This document shows, one piece after another, positions 8,280 through 17,509 of a DNA stretch of 64,000 nucleotides. The stretch is taken from contig JADJIH010000003.1 of assembly GCA_016707115.1 (NCBI GenBank), forward strand, positions 124,001-188,000, in the 5' to 3' direction. Positions within the stretch are counted from its first letter, which is position 1; the number at the start of each line of letters is the position of its first letter. The stretch comes from Ignavibacteriales bacterium. GTDB taxonomy: Bacteria > Bacteroidota > Ignavibacteria > Ignavibacteriales > Ignavibacteriaceae. Made by a program: the position numbers and the translations under genes. Under the pieces are notes generated by a model. The model made no database searches. It was not told the origin of the DNA and worked only from the letters and a program-made list of their open reading frames with translations.

Positions 8280-9026
8280 TTGCCGGATATAGCTGGAATT
8301 ATAATTTTATTTGTTGTAGGTGCAATTGCCGCATTTATAAACGTTAATGCTGGTGGCGGATCTTCACTTACCTTACCTGTTTTAATATTCCTTGGATTAG
8401 ATCCATCTGTTGCAAACGGAACTAACCGTGTTGCTATCCTATTTCAGAATGTTTCTGCAGTTTATTCTTTCAAAAAAGAAAAGTTTTACGAACTTAAAAA
8501 CAGTTTAATACTTTCCGCACTTACTTTACCCGGAGCAATTATCGGGGCAATAACTGCTGTTCAGATAAGTGATGAATTGTTTGAGAAAATTCTGGGTGTG
8601 ATAATGATTTTTATCATCATCACTATGCTTCTGCCAAAAAAGAAATCTGATAAAACAGTTACTGATTTTACGATCGATTGGAAAATTGTAATTGCAATGA
8701 TCGTTGTTGGATTTTATGGAGCTTTCCTACAAGTTGGCGTTGGATTCTTGCTGATGGCTTCGTTTCAATATTTGATGAATCTTGATTTGATTAGAGTTAA
8801 TATGCACAAAGTTTTTGTCGTGTTTGTTTTTACAATCCCTGCGTTAATAATTTTTATTTTAACAGACAATATTAACTGGTATTATGGTTTAACTCTTTCA
8901 GCAGGAAACGCGTTTGGCGGTTGGTGGGGTGCAAAACTCTCAGTTAAGAAAGGTGAAAAACTTATTAAATCAGTTTTGATAATTGCAATTCTAATTATGT
9001 CACTAAAACTTTTAAATCTTTTCTAG
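8280..9026 (+). CDS. TSUP (TauE/SafE) family sulfite/organosulfonate exporter-like protein
   Basis: A 248-residue membrane protein with about eight hydrophobic segments and the TSUP hallmark near the N-terminus: FINVNAGGGSSLTLPVLIFLGL followed by ANGTNRVAI. The family exports sulfite, sulfoacetate or related anions; the actual substrate is unknown here. The start is TTG, preceded by AGGA at 8271-8274 with a 5-base spacer; an overlapping ATG at 8275 is out of frame. The aldo/keto reductase gene begins 7 bases after its stop, so the two form an operon. Confidence 0.85.
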   Translation: MPDIAGIIILFVVGAIAAFINVNAGGGSSLTLPVLIFLGLDPSVANGTNRVAILFQNVSAVYSFKKEKFYELKNSLILSALTLPGAIIGAITAVQISDELFEKILGVIMIFIIITMLLPKKKSDKTVTDFTIDWKIVIAMIVVGFYGAFLQVGVGFLLMASFQYLMNLDLIRVNMHKVFVVFVFTIPALIIFILTDNINWYYGLTLSAGNAFGGWWGAKLSVKKGEKLIKSVLIIAILIMSLKLLNLF

Positions 9027-9033
9027 AGGAAAT

Positions 9034-9861
9034 ATGAGCAGAGATATCAATCACAAAATAAAAATGAATAATGGAGTTGAAATTCCACAATTTGGATTAG
9101 GTGTTTATCTTACCAAATCCGGAACTGAATGTATTAACGCTGTTACGTGGGCTTTGGAATCTGGATACAGACATATTGATACTGCAAGAATTTATGGCAA
9201 TGAAAAAGAAGTTGGTGAAGCAGTAAGAAATTTTGGGATTAAGCGCGAAGAGGTTTTTATAACAACAAAACTTTGGAATGATGATCATGGTTATGAATCT
9301 GCACTAAAAGCTTTTGATAAAAGTCTAAAAACTTTAAATGTTGATTACATTGATTGTTATTTAATTCACTGGCCTGTTAAAGAAAAAAGAAAAGACAGCT
9401 GGAAAGCTCTTGAGAAGATTTATGAATCGGGTTACTGTAAATCAATCGGTGTTAGTAATTATATGATCATTCATCTTGAAGAGTTATTTACCTATGCTAA
9501 CATAATTCCTGTTATGAACCAGGTTGAATTTAGTCCATACAATTACCAGAAAGATTTGCTTGATCTTTGTAATAAAAATAAAATCATTCTTGAAGCTTAC
9601 TCTCCTCTTACAAGAATGAAAAAACTTGATGATCCAAGAGTTTTACCAATAGCAGAAAAGCATAATAAAACTAATGCACAAGTTTTAATTCGCTGGGCAA
9701 TTGAACACGACTTAGTTGTAATTCCAAAATCTGCACGCAAGAAAAGAATAATTGAGAATGCAGATATTTTTAATTTTTCTCTGGATAAATCTGATATGAA
9801 AATTTTGGATGATCTTGATGAAGGATTTAGATGTTCGTGGGATCCGACTAAGATTGATTGA
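9034..9861 (+). CDS. Aldo/keto reductase
   Basis: A 275-residue NAD(P)H-dependent (beta/alpha)8-barrel oxidoreductase that reduces carbonyl compounds. The catalytic tetrad is visible as Asp49, Tyr54, Lys79 and His112 (HIDTARIYGN, TTKLW, YLIHWP). The C-terminal IPKSARKKRIIENADIF segment is the cofactor phosphate-binding region. Length and motifs match the 2,5-diketogluconate reductase-type subgroup, but the substrate is not inferable. It sits directly behind the TSUP gene after an AGAGGAAAT ribosome site. Confidence 0.93.
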   Translation: MSRDINHKIKMNNGVEIPQFGLGVYLTKSGTECINAVTWALESGYRHIDTARIYGNEKEVGEAVRNFGIKREEVFITTKLWNDDHGYESALKAFDKSLKTLNVDYIDCYLIHWPVKEKRKDSWKALEKIYESGYCKSIGVSNYMIIHLEELFTYANIIPVMNQVEFSPYNYQKDLLDLCNKNKIILEAYSPLTRMKKLDDPRVLPIAEKHNKTNAQVLIRWAIEHDLVVIPKSARKKRIIENADIFNFSLDKSDMKILDDLDEGFRCSWDPTKID

Positions 9862-9967
9862 TTTTAAAGTCTAAATTATTGGATACAAGTTTTAATTATT
9901 TTTTCTTTGATCGAGCAAGCTTAAATTAAATAACAGCGCCATTGATTTTATTATCCATTTAAAAGTA

Positions 9968-10693
9968 TCATAAAGAGATACTAACAAAAGCCCCGATTCT
10001 AAATCCGCTCCAGTTTATGTCTACTCTGGCTCCATTTTCATTTACCAGAAATGCATCTGAAATATCATCATATTCAAGATCACTTGGAAAATATAATAAG
10101 TATGACAGTGAGGCTCCAATTTGTAATAGTCCTAATCGATAAGATGGAATAATTTCAGGCTCTATTCCAAATGAAGAAGAACTGAAATCCAATATTTCGT
10201 TCTGAATTTCGTTCCCAACTTGAAAGTGAAGTTCGTTCGATAAACTTGAAAGCATATAATTTATTGAAAGATTATATCCGAGATTAAAATCTGAACTATA
10301 ATGCGATTCATATTGAAGCATTGCACCTATGCCTGTATAGTTTACTAATTGATCTATGCTCAACTCCCCAGAATAATCCTGATAATGAATACGTCCAGCA
10401 GTAGATCCGTGCTGAATTGATGAACCGATTGAAAAGGTACTTTTTATATCATCCTTTAAAGGAATTAAGAATCCTATTTTAAAACCATAATATGCTGGAT
10501 ATGATTCAGTAATTTTTGCTGGTATATTCTGTTGTAAAATACCGTTTAATAATTCATTCTGTTGTTGCTTCAATCCATCCATTGAATAATTATTATAACT
10601 GATTATTGTGAAAAATTTAACATGGGATTGGCTGAAAGAAATTAAGTTTAAGAATATTACAAGACAAAATATATTGGATAATTTAAAAATCAT
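9968..10693 (-). CDS. Predicted outer-membrane beta-barrel protein
   Basis: A 241-residue exported protein with a signal peptide (residues 1-21, ending SFSQ). The rest alternates short amphipathic beta segments rich in Tyr, Ser, Gly and Asn, ending VDINWSGFRIGAFVSISL, as in small outer-membrane barrels. No named family is recognised. It stands next to a decayed lipoprotein gene and may belong to the same accessory region. Confidence 0.6.
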   Translation of the reverse strand: MIFKLSNIFCLVIFLNLISFSQSHVKFFTIISYNNYSMDGLKQQQNELLNGILQQNIPAKITESYPAYYGFKIGFLIPLKDDIKSTFSIGSSIQHGSTAGRIHYQDYSGELSIDQLVNYTGIGAMLQYESHYSSDFNLGYNLSINYMLSSLSNELHFQVGNEIQNEILDFSSSSFGIEPEIIPSYRLGLLQIGASLSYLLYFPSDLEYDDISDAFLVNENGARVDINWSGFRIGAFVSISL

Positions 10694-10708
10694 TACTTAC
10701 TCTTAATA

Positions 10709-11038
10709 TTATTTACTTAATGGAACATACCTATAAAAACCATTTGCAAAATAAAGTCCATTAAGATAAAATTGTTTCAATCCCCAGACTCTAATACCAC
10801 CTCGTTTTATTCCAGAATTTGCATCATAGATATTACCGTCAACTCCAATCAATCCAGTTTTAGAATCAACACAAGGTTCATGATAAAATATACCAGGTAT
10901 TTCTCGAATTATTTGAATGTTATCTGGATTAACAATTTGTACTCGATCAAATAGCCAAACAATCAGTGATGAATAGTCTTTACTAAACTCAACATATTCT
11001 TTGAGAAAGTACCACTTCAGTAAGATTATTTCCATCAT
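10709..11038 (-). pseudogene. C-terminal remnant of a beta-propeller-like lipoprotein
   Basis: A 109-codon open frame without signal peptide. Its first 15 codons look like noise: in another frame the same bases read KYDGNNLTEVVLSQRI, which resembles the YYDGSSMNLLKSK segment in the neighbouring remnant. From about VEFSKDYSSLIVW onward the frame reads like propeller blades (VQIVNPDNIQIIREIPG, GLIGVDGNIYDANSG). I interpret it as the last fragment of the gene that starts at 12474, separated by frameshifts and stops. Independent translation is unlikely. Confidence 0.6.
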
Positions 11039-11487
11039 ATTTAAAACCTTTAAAAAAAGATGCTAAAATCGTCCGAAACCTTCAATCAGTAAGTCACTTC
11101 CATATTCAATTTATATGTTTTTAATAATCGTTTTGTATTCATATCAAAAAACGAGGGACGCCATTTACGATTATGATCGATGATAACTGCAAAAAGCTGG
11201 TTATTATTATTAACTTTTATAGTTTGAATATAATTATAATTACTTGTAGGCATTAAACTAAATAAATCAATTTCATCTTCTTTAAGTAAAGTTGTGCTAT
11301 TAAGTTTATATACCTTATTTCCTGCAGGATAATATATGTAATCTCCATTGTCACTAATACCTAATCCAGTAACATAAAATCAGTATCCATAACTTTTGAT
11401 TTCAATAAATTCATTGAGCTTCCATCGTAATAAGACATGTATAATGATATGTGTGTATGAGTAGAAAAATTTAATTAATAAATCTTT
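11039..11487 (-). pseudogene. Middle, multiply frameshifted remnant of the same lipoprotein gene
   Basis: No long open frame survives, but the minus strand reads as protein in shifting frames. From about 11480 to 11380 it reads THTHISLYMSYYDGSSMNLL. After a shift at the A-run 11376-11379 it reads VTGLGISDNGDYIYYPAGNK and further propeller-like sequence to NTKRLLKTYKL, then shifts again. At least four lesions occur within 450 bases, including in-frame stops. The repeated SDNGDYI-type blades indicate a beta-propeller. This fills the gap between the 11488 stop and the 10709..11038 fragment. Confidence 0.65.
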
Positions 11488-12474
11488 TCAGGAATATATT
11501 TTAACAAACAGGGTCATCAAATCAAATGAGTTCCAACTGGTTCCCTGGATGTAAGCAGTTGTTGGAGCCTTTTCCCCTGTTTCTGAGTAAACGCTTAGTG
11601 TATAGGTTCCACCGGTACCGAGTGGTGGGTTATTATCAATTACCGTTGTATCATTAACAGATGTAAATGCAGTGCTGTCTTCTAGACCACCAATGACATA
11701 TTTTCCAAATGAATGTGTAAATGGATATTTATTCCAAGTGATGAGCATTTTATCATCTTGCAATTTCGTTGCAGAAACAAATGTTGGACTTATCCCAGCA
11801 AAATATTTTGTTTGGCTTTCGGAAGAAAAATTTAGAACCTTTGTTGTTAGAGTATAGCGTGCATTGTCAGCAAAATATGTTGTATCAAAATAACTAGTCT
11901 GATTTACATCAGAAAAACTTACAACAATACTTCCATTTCTTTTTAGGATATACTGTTTAAAGCAATATTGGTTATACTTTTCCCAAGTAATTTTTAAGGT
12001 TCCATTTTCAATTGATATGTCATTTAATTGTGGAACATTTATAGGTGCGTTAAAAATTGTAATTTGATAATCTACTGCAGAATATAACACTTCTGCACCA
12101 ACAAGATCTGCTAAACTACCTGAATTTGAGGAAGCAATAAGAACAATTGTAAAAGTATATTCCCCGTCTTGATAATATTCCGTATTGAATACTATATGTG
12201 AAGGATCTGACATAGAAAGTGAAACTTCCTGATTATCTATATATCCAAGAACATATTTAACAGTATGCCCATTTAATTTTGTTTGAACCGGTATGGTTAC
12301 TCGTCCTCTTAGTTGGTTTACAGTATTAGTATCTAATACAGTAATTTCAATATCGCTAGTAGGTGGTGCAATTTCCTTGAAATTTGTTTCTGTTGGAGTG
12401 TAATCACAACTTGATATTAGACCTAAAAGAATGGAAAGTCCTAAAAAAAATCCTGTCCGAACTAGCTTATTCAT
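11488..12474 (-). CDS. Lipoprotein with fibronectin-III-like domains, probably truncated
   Basis: A 328-residue lipoprotein: signal peptide with lipobox Cys23 (ISSC), then three beta-sandwich-like repeats. Two of these contain the ITWEKYNQY / ITWNKYPFT tryptophan strand typical of fibronectin type III modules. The frame ends LFVKIYS. Removing one A from the run before the stop would continue it as LFVKYIPEKIY into the remnants below. The surviving part may still be secreted, but it has probably lost a C-terminal beta-propeller. Function unknown. Confidence 0.7.
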   Translation of the reverse strand: MNKLVRTGFFLGLSILLGLISSCDYTPTETNFKEIAPPTSDIEITVLDTNTVNQLRGRVTIPVQTKLNGHTVKYVLGYIDNQEVSLSMSDPSHIVFNTEYYQDGEYTFTIVLIASSNSGSLADLVGAEVLYSAVDYQITIFNAPINVPQLNDISIENGTLKITWEKYNQYCFKQYILKRNGSIVVSFSDVNQTSYFDTTYFADNARYTLTTKVLNFSSESQTKYFAGISPTFVSATKLQDDKMLITWNKYPFTHSFGKYVIGGLEDSTAFTSVNDTTVIDNNPPLGTGGTYTLSVYSETGEKAPTTAYIQGTSWNSFDLMTLFVKIYS

Positions 12475-12730
12475 ACAAAGTTCCCCTGAAAAAAATGTTA
12501 AAGAATTATTTTTTCAAAACTCAATAATATTCTCGTATAATCCCAACTATTATAAATATCATCACCTTGATTTTCCTGATTGGATCCTTTATAAAATCTG
12601 AGTAAAAATTTCAACTTACTTCATAAAAATTGAAATATAATATATAAACTCAATTCAAAATTAAGTTGAGAAGTATAAAGAAGCAATAAAAATTTGTATT
12701 TAACGTTGAGTAGTTTTTTAGAATTAAATT

Positions 12731-12858
12731 GCCACGACCTTTAGGTCGTGGTGTAGAATGGAAATTAATTTCTTGGCTTTAGCCAAAATATTAAAATTAA
12801 GTTTGGGCTAAAGCCCAGATTTTCTTTTTATATGTTTCCACGACCTAAAGGTCGTGGC
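12731..12858. repeat. Mirror-image cluster of four small palindromes (REP-like)
   Basis: Outer palindromes at 12732-12751 (CCACGACCT-TT-AGGTCGTGG) and 12838-12857 (CCACGACCT-AA-AGGTCGTGG) are exact reverse complements of each other. Between them sit TTGGCT-TT-AGCCAA (12773-12786) and TGGGCT-AA-AGCCCA (about 12804-12817), again mirror images. The whole block is a nested inverted repeat, the layout of REP doublets mobilised by IS200-like REP-associated transposases in other bacteria. No transposase gene is in the window. Confidence 0.75.
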
Positions 12859-12892
12859 AATAAATAATTTATCTCCAATTAAGAATTTGCAG

Positions 12893-12927
12893 ATTGCTTC
12901 ATCCCGACAAGTAGGGATTCGCAATGA
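12893..12927. repeat. Single palindromic element ATTGC...GCAAT
   Basis: GATTGC, then ATCCC...GGGAT, then GCAATG form an interrupted hairpin just downstream of uvrA. It is a different sequence family from the neighbouring CCACGACC palindromes and resembles the short GTCATTGCGA-type intergenic elements found scattered in many bacterial genomes. Confidence 0.5.
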
Positions 12928-12931
12928 CTTA

Positions 12932-15760
12932 CTAGTGCTTCCTCAATTCTTTAACCAAAAACTTACCAGTTAAACTTTTTTTGTTTTTAATTATTTGTTC
13001 GGGAGTTCCTTCGGCAACAATTTTTCCGCCAAACTCACCGCCGCCGGGACCAAGATCAATTATCCAATCTGCAGTTTTTATTACATCAAGATTGTGTTCA
13101 ACAACTACAACAGTATTTCCTTTATCAACAAGTTTATTTAAAACTCCCAAAAGAATTCTAACATCTTCAAAATGTAAACCTGTTGTTGGTTCATCAAGAA
13201 TGTAAATTGTTTTGCCTGTACTTACTTTACTAAGTTCTGTTGCAAGTTTAACACGCTGTGCTTCTCCACCTGAAAGTGTTGTTGCCTGCTGACCAAGTTT
13301 AATGTAACCAAGTCCAACATCGTGAATTGCTTTTATTTTTCTGTTTATTCTTGGCAAGTCTTCAAAAAATTCTAACGCTTCATCAACACGCATTTCCAGA
13401 ACATCAGAAATAGATTTTGTTTTATATAGAACTTGTAAAGTTTCTCGGTTATATCTTTTTCCCTGGCAAACATCGCAAAGCACATAAACATCAGGAAGAA
13501 AATTCATTTCAATTTTCTTTAAACCATCGCCGCCGCATTCTTCACATCTTCCGCCTTCAACATTAAAACTGAATCTTCCTGTTGCATATCCACGCATTTT
13601 AGATTCAGGAAGCTGTGCAAACAAATCACGAATGTGTGTAAACAATCCCGTATAAGTTGCAGGATTTGATCTTGGTGTTCTGCCAATTGGCGATTGATCA
13701 ATTTCAATTACTTTATCAATGTGTTCTAAACCTTCAACAGATTTAAATGGAAGCGGAACAAGTTTAGAAGAATAAATCTTCTTCATCAAAATCTTAACAA
13801 GCGTTTCGTTGATCAGTGTTGATTTACCAGAACCGCTGACTCCGGTTATAACAGTAAAAGTTCCAAGAGGAATTTCCAGATCAACATTTTTAAGATTGTT
13901 ACCACTTGCACCTTTTAAGATTAATGATTTACCAATTCCCTCTCTTTGTTTTTCGGGAATTTCAATTCGCTTTTTATCATTAAGGTAAGAAAGCGTTAAA
14001 GATTCAAATCCATTTTTAGAATTAAGTAATTCGGATGTTTCACCAGCAATACAAACTTCTCCGCCGTGAATGCCGGCTGCTGGACCAAGATCAATAATGT
14101 AATCTGAACTTTCAATCGTTTCTCTATCATGTTCAACAACAATAACTGTGTTTCCCAAATCGCGAAGATTTTTTAATGAGTTAATAAGTTTAATATTATC
14201 GCTTTGATGTAAACCGATTGATGGTTCATCTAAAACATACAAAACACCGGCAAGCTGAGAACCTATTTGTGTTGCTAATCTTATTCGCTGTGTTTCTCCA
14301 CCGGATAAAGTTCTTGCTGATCTATCAAGTGTTAAATAATCCAATCCAACATTTAAAAGAAAACTCAATCGTTCATTTATTTCTTTTAAAATTGGTTTTG
14401 CAATTATTGCATCTTTTCCTTTTAACTTTAAATCTCCAAAAAATTCTACTGCACGATTGATAGAAAGCTTTGTTACTTCACTAATATTTTTATCTTGAAA
14501 TTTTACAGATAAAGATTCTTTCTTCAACCTTCCACCGCCGCAGGTCTGGCAGGTTGCAGAATTCATATAAGCTTCAACCCATTCGCGTATATGATTTGAA
14601 GTTGTTGTTGAATAGAAATTTTTTAGATAACTCATAACTCCCGCAAACCTATGCAGATAAGTTACAGGTTTACCTTTGCCGTAATTATAAGTGAAAGAAA
14701 TTTTTTCAGAACTTCCATTAAGCAATAAATTTTTTTGTTCATCGTTCAAATCTTTAAGCGGAGTATCAAAATCAAATCCAAATTTTTGCCCAACAGCTTC
14801 TAATTGATTGAAGAACCAGATTGATCTCGGTTTACCAAGTGCTGCAATTCCTTCTTCATTAATTGATTTATCCCAATCTGGAATTATCAAATCAATATCT
14901 AACTGTTTTATTTCTCCAAGACCTTCGCAATCACTGCAGGAACCATAAGGTGAGTTGAATGAAAAAGAATTTGGTGCAAGTTCACGATATGAAATTCCGC
15001 AATCCAAACATGCAAGATGGCGACTGTAAATTTTATCATTTCCATCTTCTTCAATAATTACAATTCCATTTCCATAATTAATTGCAACCTCTACAGATTC
15101 AGTTAATCTTCCACGTGATCTTTCACTTGCGCTAACTTTATCAATAGCAATTTCTATGTTGTGAATTTTATAACGATCAACATGAAATCCTTTTTCAATT
15201 TCAAAATATTCACCATCAACTCTAACTTTTAAAAATCCATCCGAAATAATCTCTTCAAAAAGTTCGCGGTAGTGTCCTTTTCTTCCACGAATAACCGGAG
15301 CGAGTACAGAAACTTTTTTACCGGATTGATTTTGAATTATTGTATCAATTATTTGTGCTGAGGTTTGTTTGGTTACAGGCTTGCCGCAATTGTAGCAATG
15401 CGGAATTCCAATTCGTGCATACAACAATCTTAGATAATCATAAATTTCTGTTACAGTTCCAACTGTAGAGCGCGGATTTCCTGATGTAGATTTTTGCTCG
15501 ATAGAAATTGCAGGACTTAATCCTTCAATCAAATCAACTTCAGGTTTTTCAAGCATATCCAAAAATTGGCGTGCGTAAGCAGAAAGTGATTCGATGTATC
15601 TTCGTTGACCTTCTGCGTAAATTGTATCAAACGCAAGAGAAGATTTTCCTGATCCTGATAAACCTGTAATTACAGTGAAGGAATCCCGCGGGATTTCAAC
15701 ATCAATGTTTTTTAAATTGTGCTCGCGTGCACCTTTAATAATTATTGTTTCTTTTTCCAA
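12932..15760 (-). CDS. uvrA: Excinuclease ABC subunit A
   Basis: The 942-residue damage-recognition ATPase of nucleotide excision repair; it loads UvrB at lesions. Two ABC ATPase modules are complete: Walker A GLSGSGKSS (about residue 33) and GVSGSGKST in the second half, with LSGGETQR and LSGGEAQR signatures and LDEPS/LDEPT Walker B motifs. Zinc-binding cysteine clusters are visible (CLDCG...CSDCEG and CEECGG...CDVC). Length is normal. No obvious LexA-type operator was seen upstream. The gene stands alone. Confidence 0.98.
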   Translation of the reverse strand: MEKETIIIKGAREHNLKNIDVEIPRDSFTVITGLSGSGKSSLAFDTIYAEGQRRYIESLSAYARQFLDMLEKPEVDLIEGLSPAISIEQKSTSGNPRSTVGTVTEIYDYLRLLYARIGIPHCYNCGKPVTKQTSAQIIDTIIQNQSGKKVSVLAPVIRGRKGHYRELFEEIISDGFLKVRVDGEYFEIEKGFHVDRYKIHNIEIAIDKVSASERSRGRLTESVEVAINYGNGIVIIEEDGNDKIYSRHLACLDCGISYRELAPNSFSFNSPYGSCSDCEGLGEIKQLDIDLIIPDWDKSINEEGIAALGKPRSIWFFNQLEAVGQKFGFDFDTPLKDLNDEQKNLLLNGSSEKISFTYNYGKGKPVTYLHRFAGVMSYLKNFYSTTTSNHIREWVEAYMNSATCQTCGGGRLKKESLSVKFQDKNISEVTKLSINRAVEFFGDLKLKGKDAIIAKPILKEINERLSFLLNVGLDYLTLDRSARTLSGGETQRIRLATQIGSQLAGVLYVLDEPSIGLHQSDNIKLINSLKNLRDLGNTVIVVEHDRETIESSDYIIDLGPAAGIHGGEVCIAGETSELLNSKNGFESLTLSYLNDKKRIEIPEKQREGIGKSLILKGASGNNLKNVDLEIPLGTFTVITGVSGSGKSTLINETLVKILMKKIYSSKLVPLPFKSVEGLEHIDKVIEIDQSPIGRTPRSNPATYTGLFTHIRDLFAQLPESKMRGYATGRFSFNVEGGRCEECGGDGLKKIEMNFLPDVYVLCDVCQGKRYNRETLQVLYKTKSISDVLEMRVDEALEFFEDLPRINRKIKAIHDVGLGYIKLGQQATTLSGGEAQRVKLATELSKVSTGKTIYILDEPTTGLHFEDVRILLGVLNKLVDKGNTVVVVEHNLDVIKTADWIIDLGPGGGEFGGKIVAEGTPEQIIKNKKSLTGKFLVKELRKH

Positions 15761-15869
15761 AGTTCTGTTGTATCAAATTAAATTAGATTTAAATTTTCAA
15801 ACACTTATTTTAGGAATAGTGATATTGATAAACAAATATTTTTAGTATGGATTATTCAATCGCACATCA

Positions 15870-16490
15870 ATGCTGCCTGAACAAATAAAAACAATAAAAG
15901 ATTTTCGAGATTTTTCGTTCAAAGAAAAGTCATCGGAATTTATAGCAATAGTTTATCCTGTTGATAATGAGGAAACTGCATTAAATCAATTAAATGAAAT
16001 CCGTAAGAAATATTTTGATGCATCTCATCATTGCTACGCTTACAAACTTAAAAGCGGCGAAGAAAAATATTCTGATGATGGTGAACCAAAAGGCACCGCA
16101 GGAATCAGAATCCTAAATGCAATTCAGCATTTTGATTTAAGCGATGTATTGCTTGTTGTAGTGCGATATTTTGGCGGAACCAAGCTTGGTGTTGGTCCGC
16201 TGGGGAAAGCTTATTACAACGCATCTATTGAGGTTTTGAACACTTCTGAAATACTAACCAAAATGCTATTTCATAACATACTTATTGAAGTGGATTTCAA
16301 TTTTGTAAGTCATGTGCATCGTATCATTAATCATTACTCTGCAATCATTGCTAATTCAGAATACTCCAACATTGCAAAGTTTAATTGTTTCATAAAACCA
16401 AATGATTTTGAAAAGATAAATATTGAGTTATCAAATCTTACCAATGGACAAATCTTGATTAAAGCCTTGCCGGAATACAAATATTTTTAA
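15870..16490 (+). CDS. YigZ/IMPACT family protein
   Basis: A 206-residue member of the UPF0029/IMPACT family. The N-terminal domain carries the family hallmark SDDGEPKGTAGIRIL (about residues 69-83) and VVRYFGGTKLGVGPLGKAY. The C-terminal part is the smaller ferredoxin-like DUF1949-type domain. Eukaryotic IMPACT inhibits GCN2; bacterial members are proposed to bind nucleic acid or ribosomes, but their function is unsettled. The gene is divergent from uvrA. Confidence 0.9.
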   Translation: MLPEQIKTIKDFRDFSFKEKSSEFIAIVYPVDNEETALNQLNEIRKKYFDASHHCYAYKLKSGEEKYSDDGEPKGTAGIRILNAIQHFDLSDVLLVVVRYFGGTKLGVGPLGKAYYNASIEVLNTSEILTKMLFHNILIEVDFNFVSHVHRIINHYSAIIANSEYSNIAKFNCFIKPNDFEKINIELSNLTNGQILIKALPEYKYF

Positions 16491-16583
16491 TAAAAAAATC
16501 TATAATCTGCACTTGATATAATTATTTTTATTATCGATATTTGTCATAGACAATAATTCATCTATAACTAACCCGGAACTTTT

Positions 16584-17030
16584 ATGGAATTAAATCATAA
16601 TGCTGAAAGATTAGCAAACTTAACTTTTAGTTTGCTTGCAAACTGTCAGGAAAAAGAAGTACGTCTTGCTGAAGTTCATAGTTTAACCCAAGCAGAATTC
16701 AGATGCTTAAGATTATTTGGTTCTGATGAGAGCATAAATAATAAAGCAATTGCTGAAAGAATGAATCTGAGCCCTAGCAGATTAACAAGAATCATTGATG
16801 GGCTTGTACAAAAAGAGTATATCATCAGAGAAATTGATCCTAATGATAGAAGAAACATGCGCGTTTCGTTATCACGAAAAGGTCAGCTTTTAGTACAACA
16901 ATTAAATAAAGCCTACATAGAAATTCACAAAGAAATTCTTGAGGATATTGAAGTAGAGCAGCATCAGCCGTTAATTACTGCGATGACGCATCTATTGTCA
17001 GCTTTAGAAAAGTGGATAGCTAAGACTTAA
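16584..17030 (+). CDS. MarR family transcriptional regulator
   Basis: A 148-residue winged-helix regulator. Helix-turn-helix residues are about 50-80 (NNKAIAERMNLSPSRLTRIIDGLVQKEYI). The wing contains the family signature DPNDRRNMRVSLSRKG. Such proteins bind palindromic operators as dimers and respond to small ligands. No target is identifiable; the nearest genes are a small lipoprotein downstream and YigZ upstream. A hairpin terminator follows, so it appears monocistronic. Confidence 0.92.
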   Translation: MELNHNAERLANLTFSLLANCQEKEVRLAEVHSLTQAEFRCLRLFGSDESINNKAIAERMNLSPSRLTRIIDGLVQKEYIIREIDPNDRRNMRVSLSRKGQLLVQQLNKAYIEIHKEILEDIEVEQHQPLITAMTHLLSALEKWIAKT

Positions 17031-17038
17031 TATTCAGT

Positions 17039-17063
17039 ATGCTGAAGCACCTTGCTTCAGCAT
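17039..17063 (+). terminator. Terminator hairpin after the MarR gene
   Basis: A perfect 11-bp stem (ATGCTGAAGCA / TGCTTCAGCAT) with a 3-base loop lies 8 bases after the stop. The following T-run is short (CTTTATAATAATT), so termination may be partial. Confidence 0.65.
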
Positions 17064-17107
17064 CTTTATAATAATTAGTTTGGCAAAAATTTTATTTGGG
17101 ATATTGA

Positions 17108-17467
17108 ATGAAAAAAATTCTTTCCTTTTTACTAATAATTTCATTAATCGGGTGTGGGACTACAAAATCTTTTGAAGGTAATAATTTAGTCCCATATGCT
17201 ATTATAAATGTTTCAAATGATCTTAATATTACTGGTAGGCTTCTAGATGATAATGATACTTTTCTTTTAGTTGCAATTAATGGAACTTCACAAAAATATA
17301 TTAAGTCTGAAATTAAAGGATATAAATTGGTTCAACTTCCAGATGAAAGATTAATGATGGAAGATATTGTGAGCAATACTAGTAACGCAGCTAATAACAC
17401 TGCTTTGTATGTTGTGCTGTTGTGTACAGCAATTATAACTAGTTTAGTTGTCTCCAGTAGTAATTAA
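17108..17467 (+). CDS. Small lipoprotein with C-terminal membrane segment
   Basis: A 119-residue protein with a lipoprotein signal peptide (lipobox SLIGC, Cys16) and a short beta-rich middle. A C-terminal hydrophobic stretch (about residues 97-116, YVVLLCTAIITSLVV) could be a second membrane anchor. I do not recognise a family. It follows the MarR terminator hairpin and converges on the gene at 17510. Confidence 0.65.
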   Translation: MKKILSFLLIISLIGCGTTKSFEGNNLVPYAIINVSNDLNITGRLLDDNDTFLLVAINGTSQKYIKSEIKGYKLVQLPDERLMMEDIVSNTSNAANNTALYVVLLCTAIITSLVVSSSN

Positions 17468-17509
17468 TTGAACACGCTTAATATCGATATTCTCTTTTGA
17501 ACAATGTTT

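Larger units (their letters stand above)
12475..12931. other. Non-coding spacer carrying palindromic repeats
   Basis: A 457-base AT-rich gap between the uvrA stop and the lipoprotein start. The part 12475-12730 shows no convincing frame or RNA gene. The rest holds the REP-like palindrome clusters listed separately. Confidence 0.6.
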
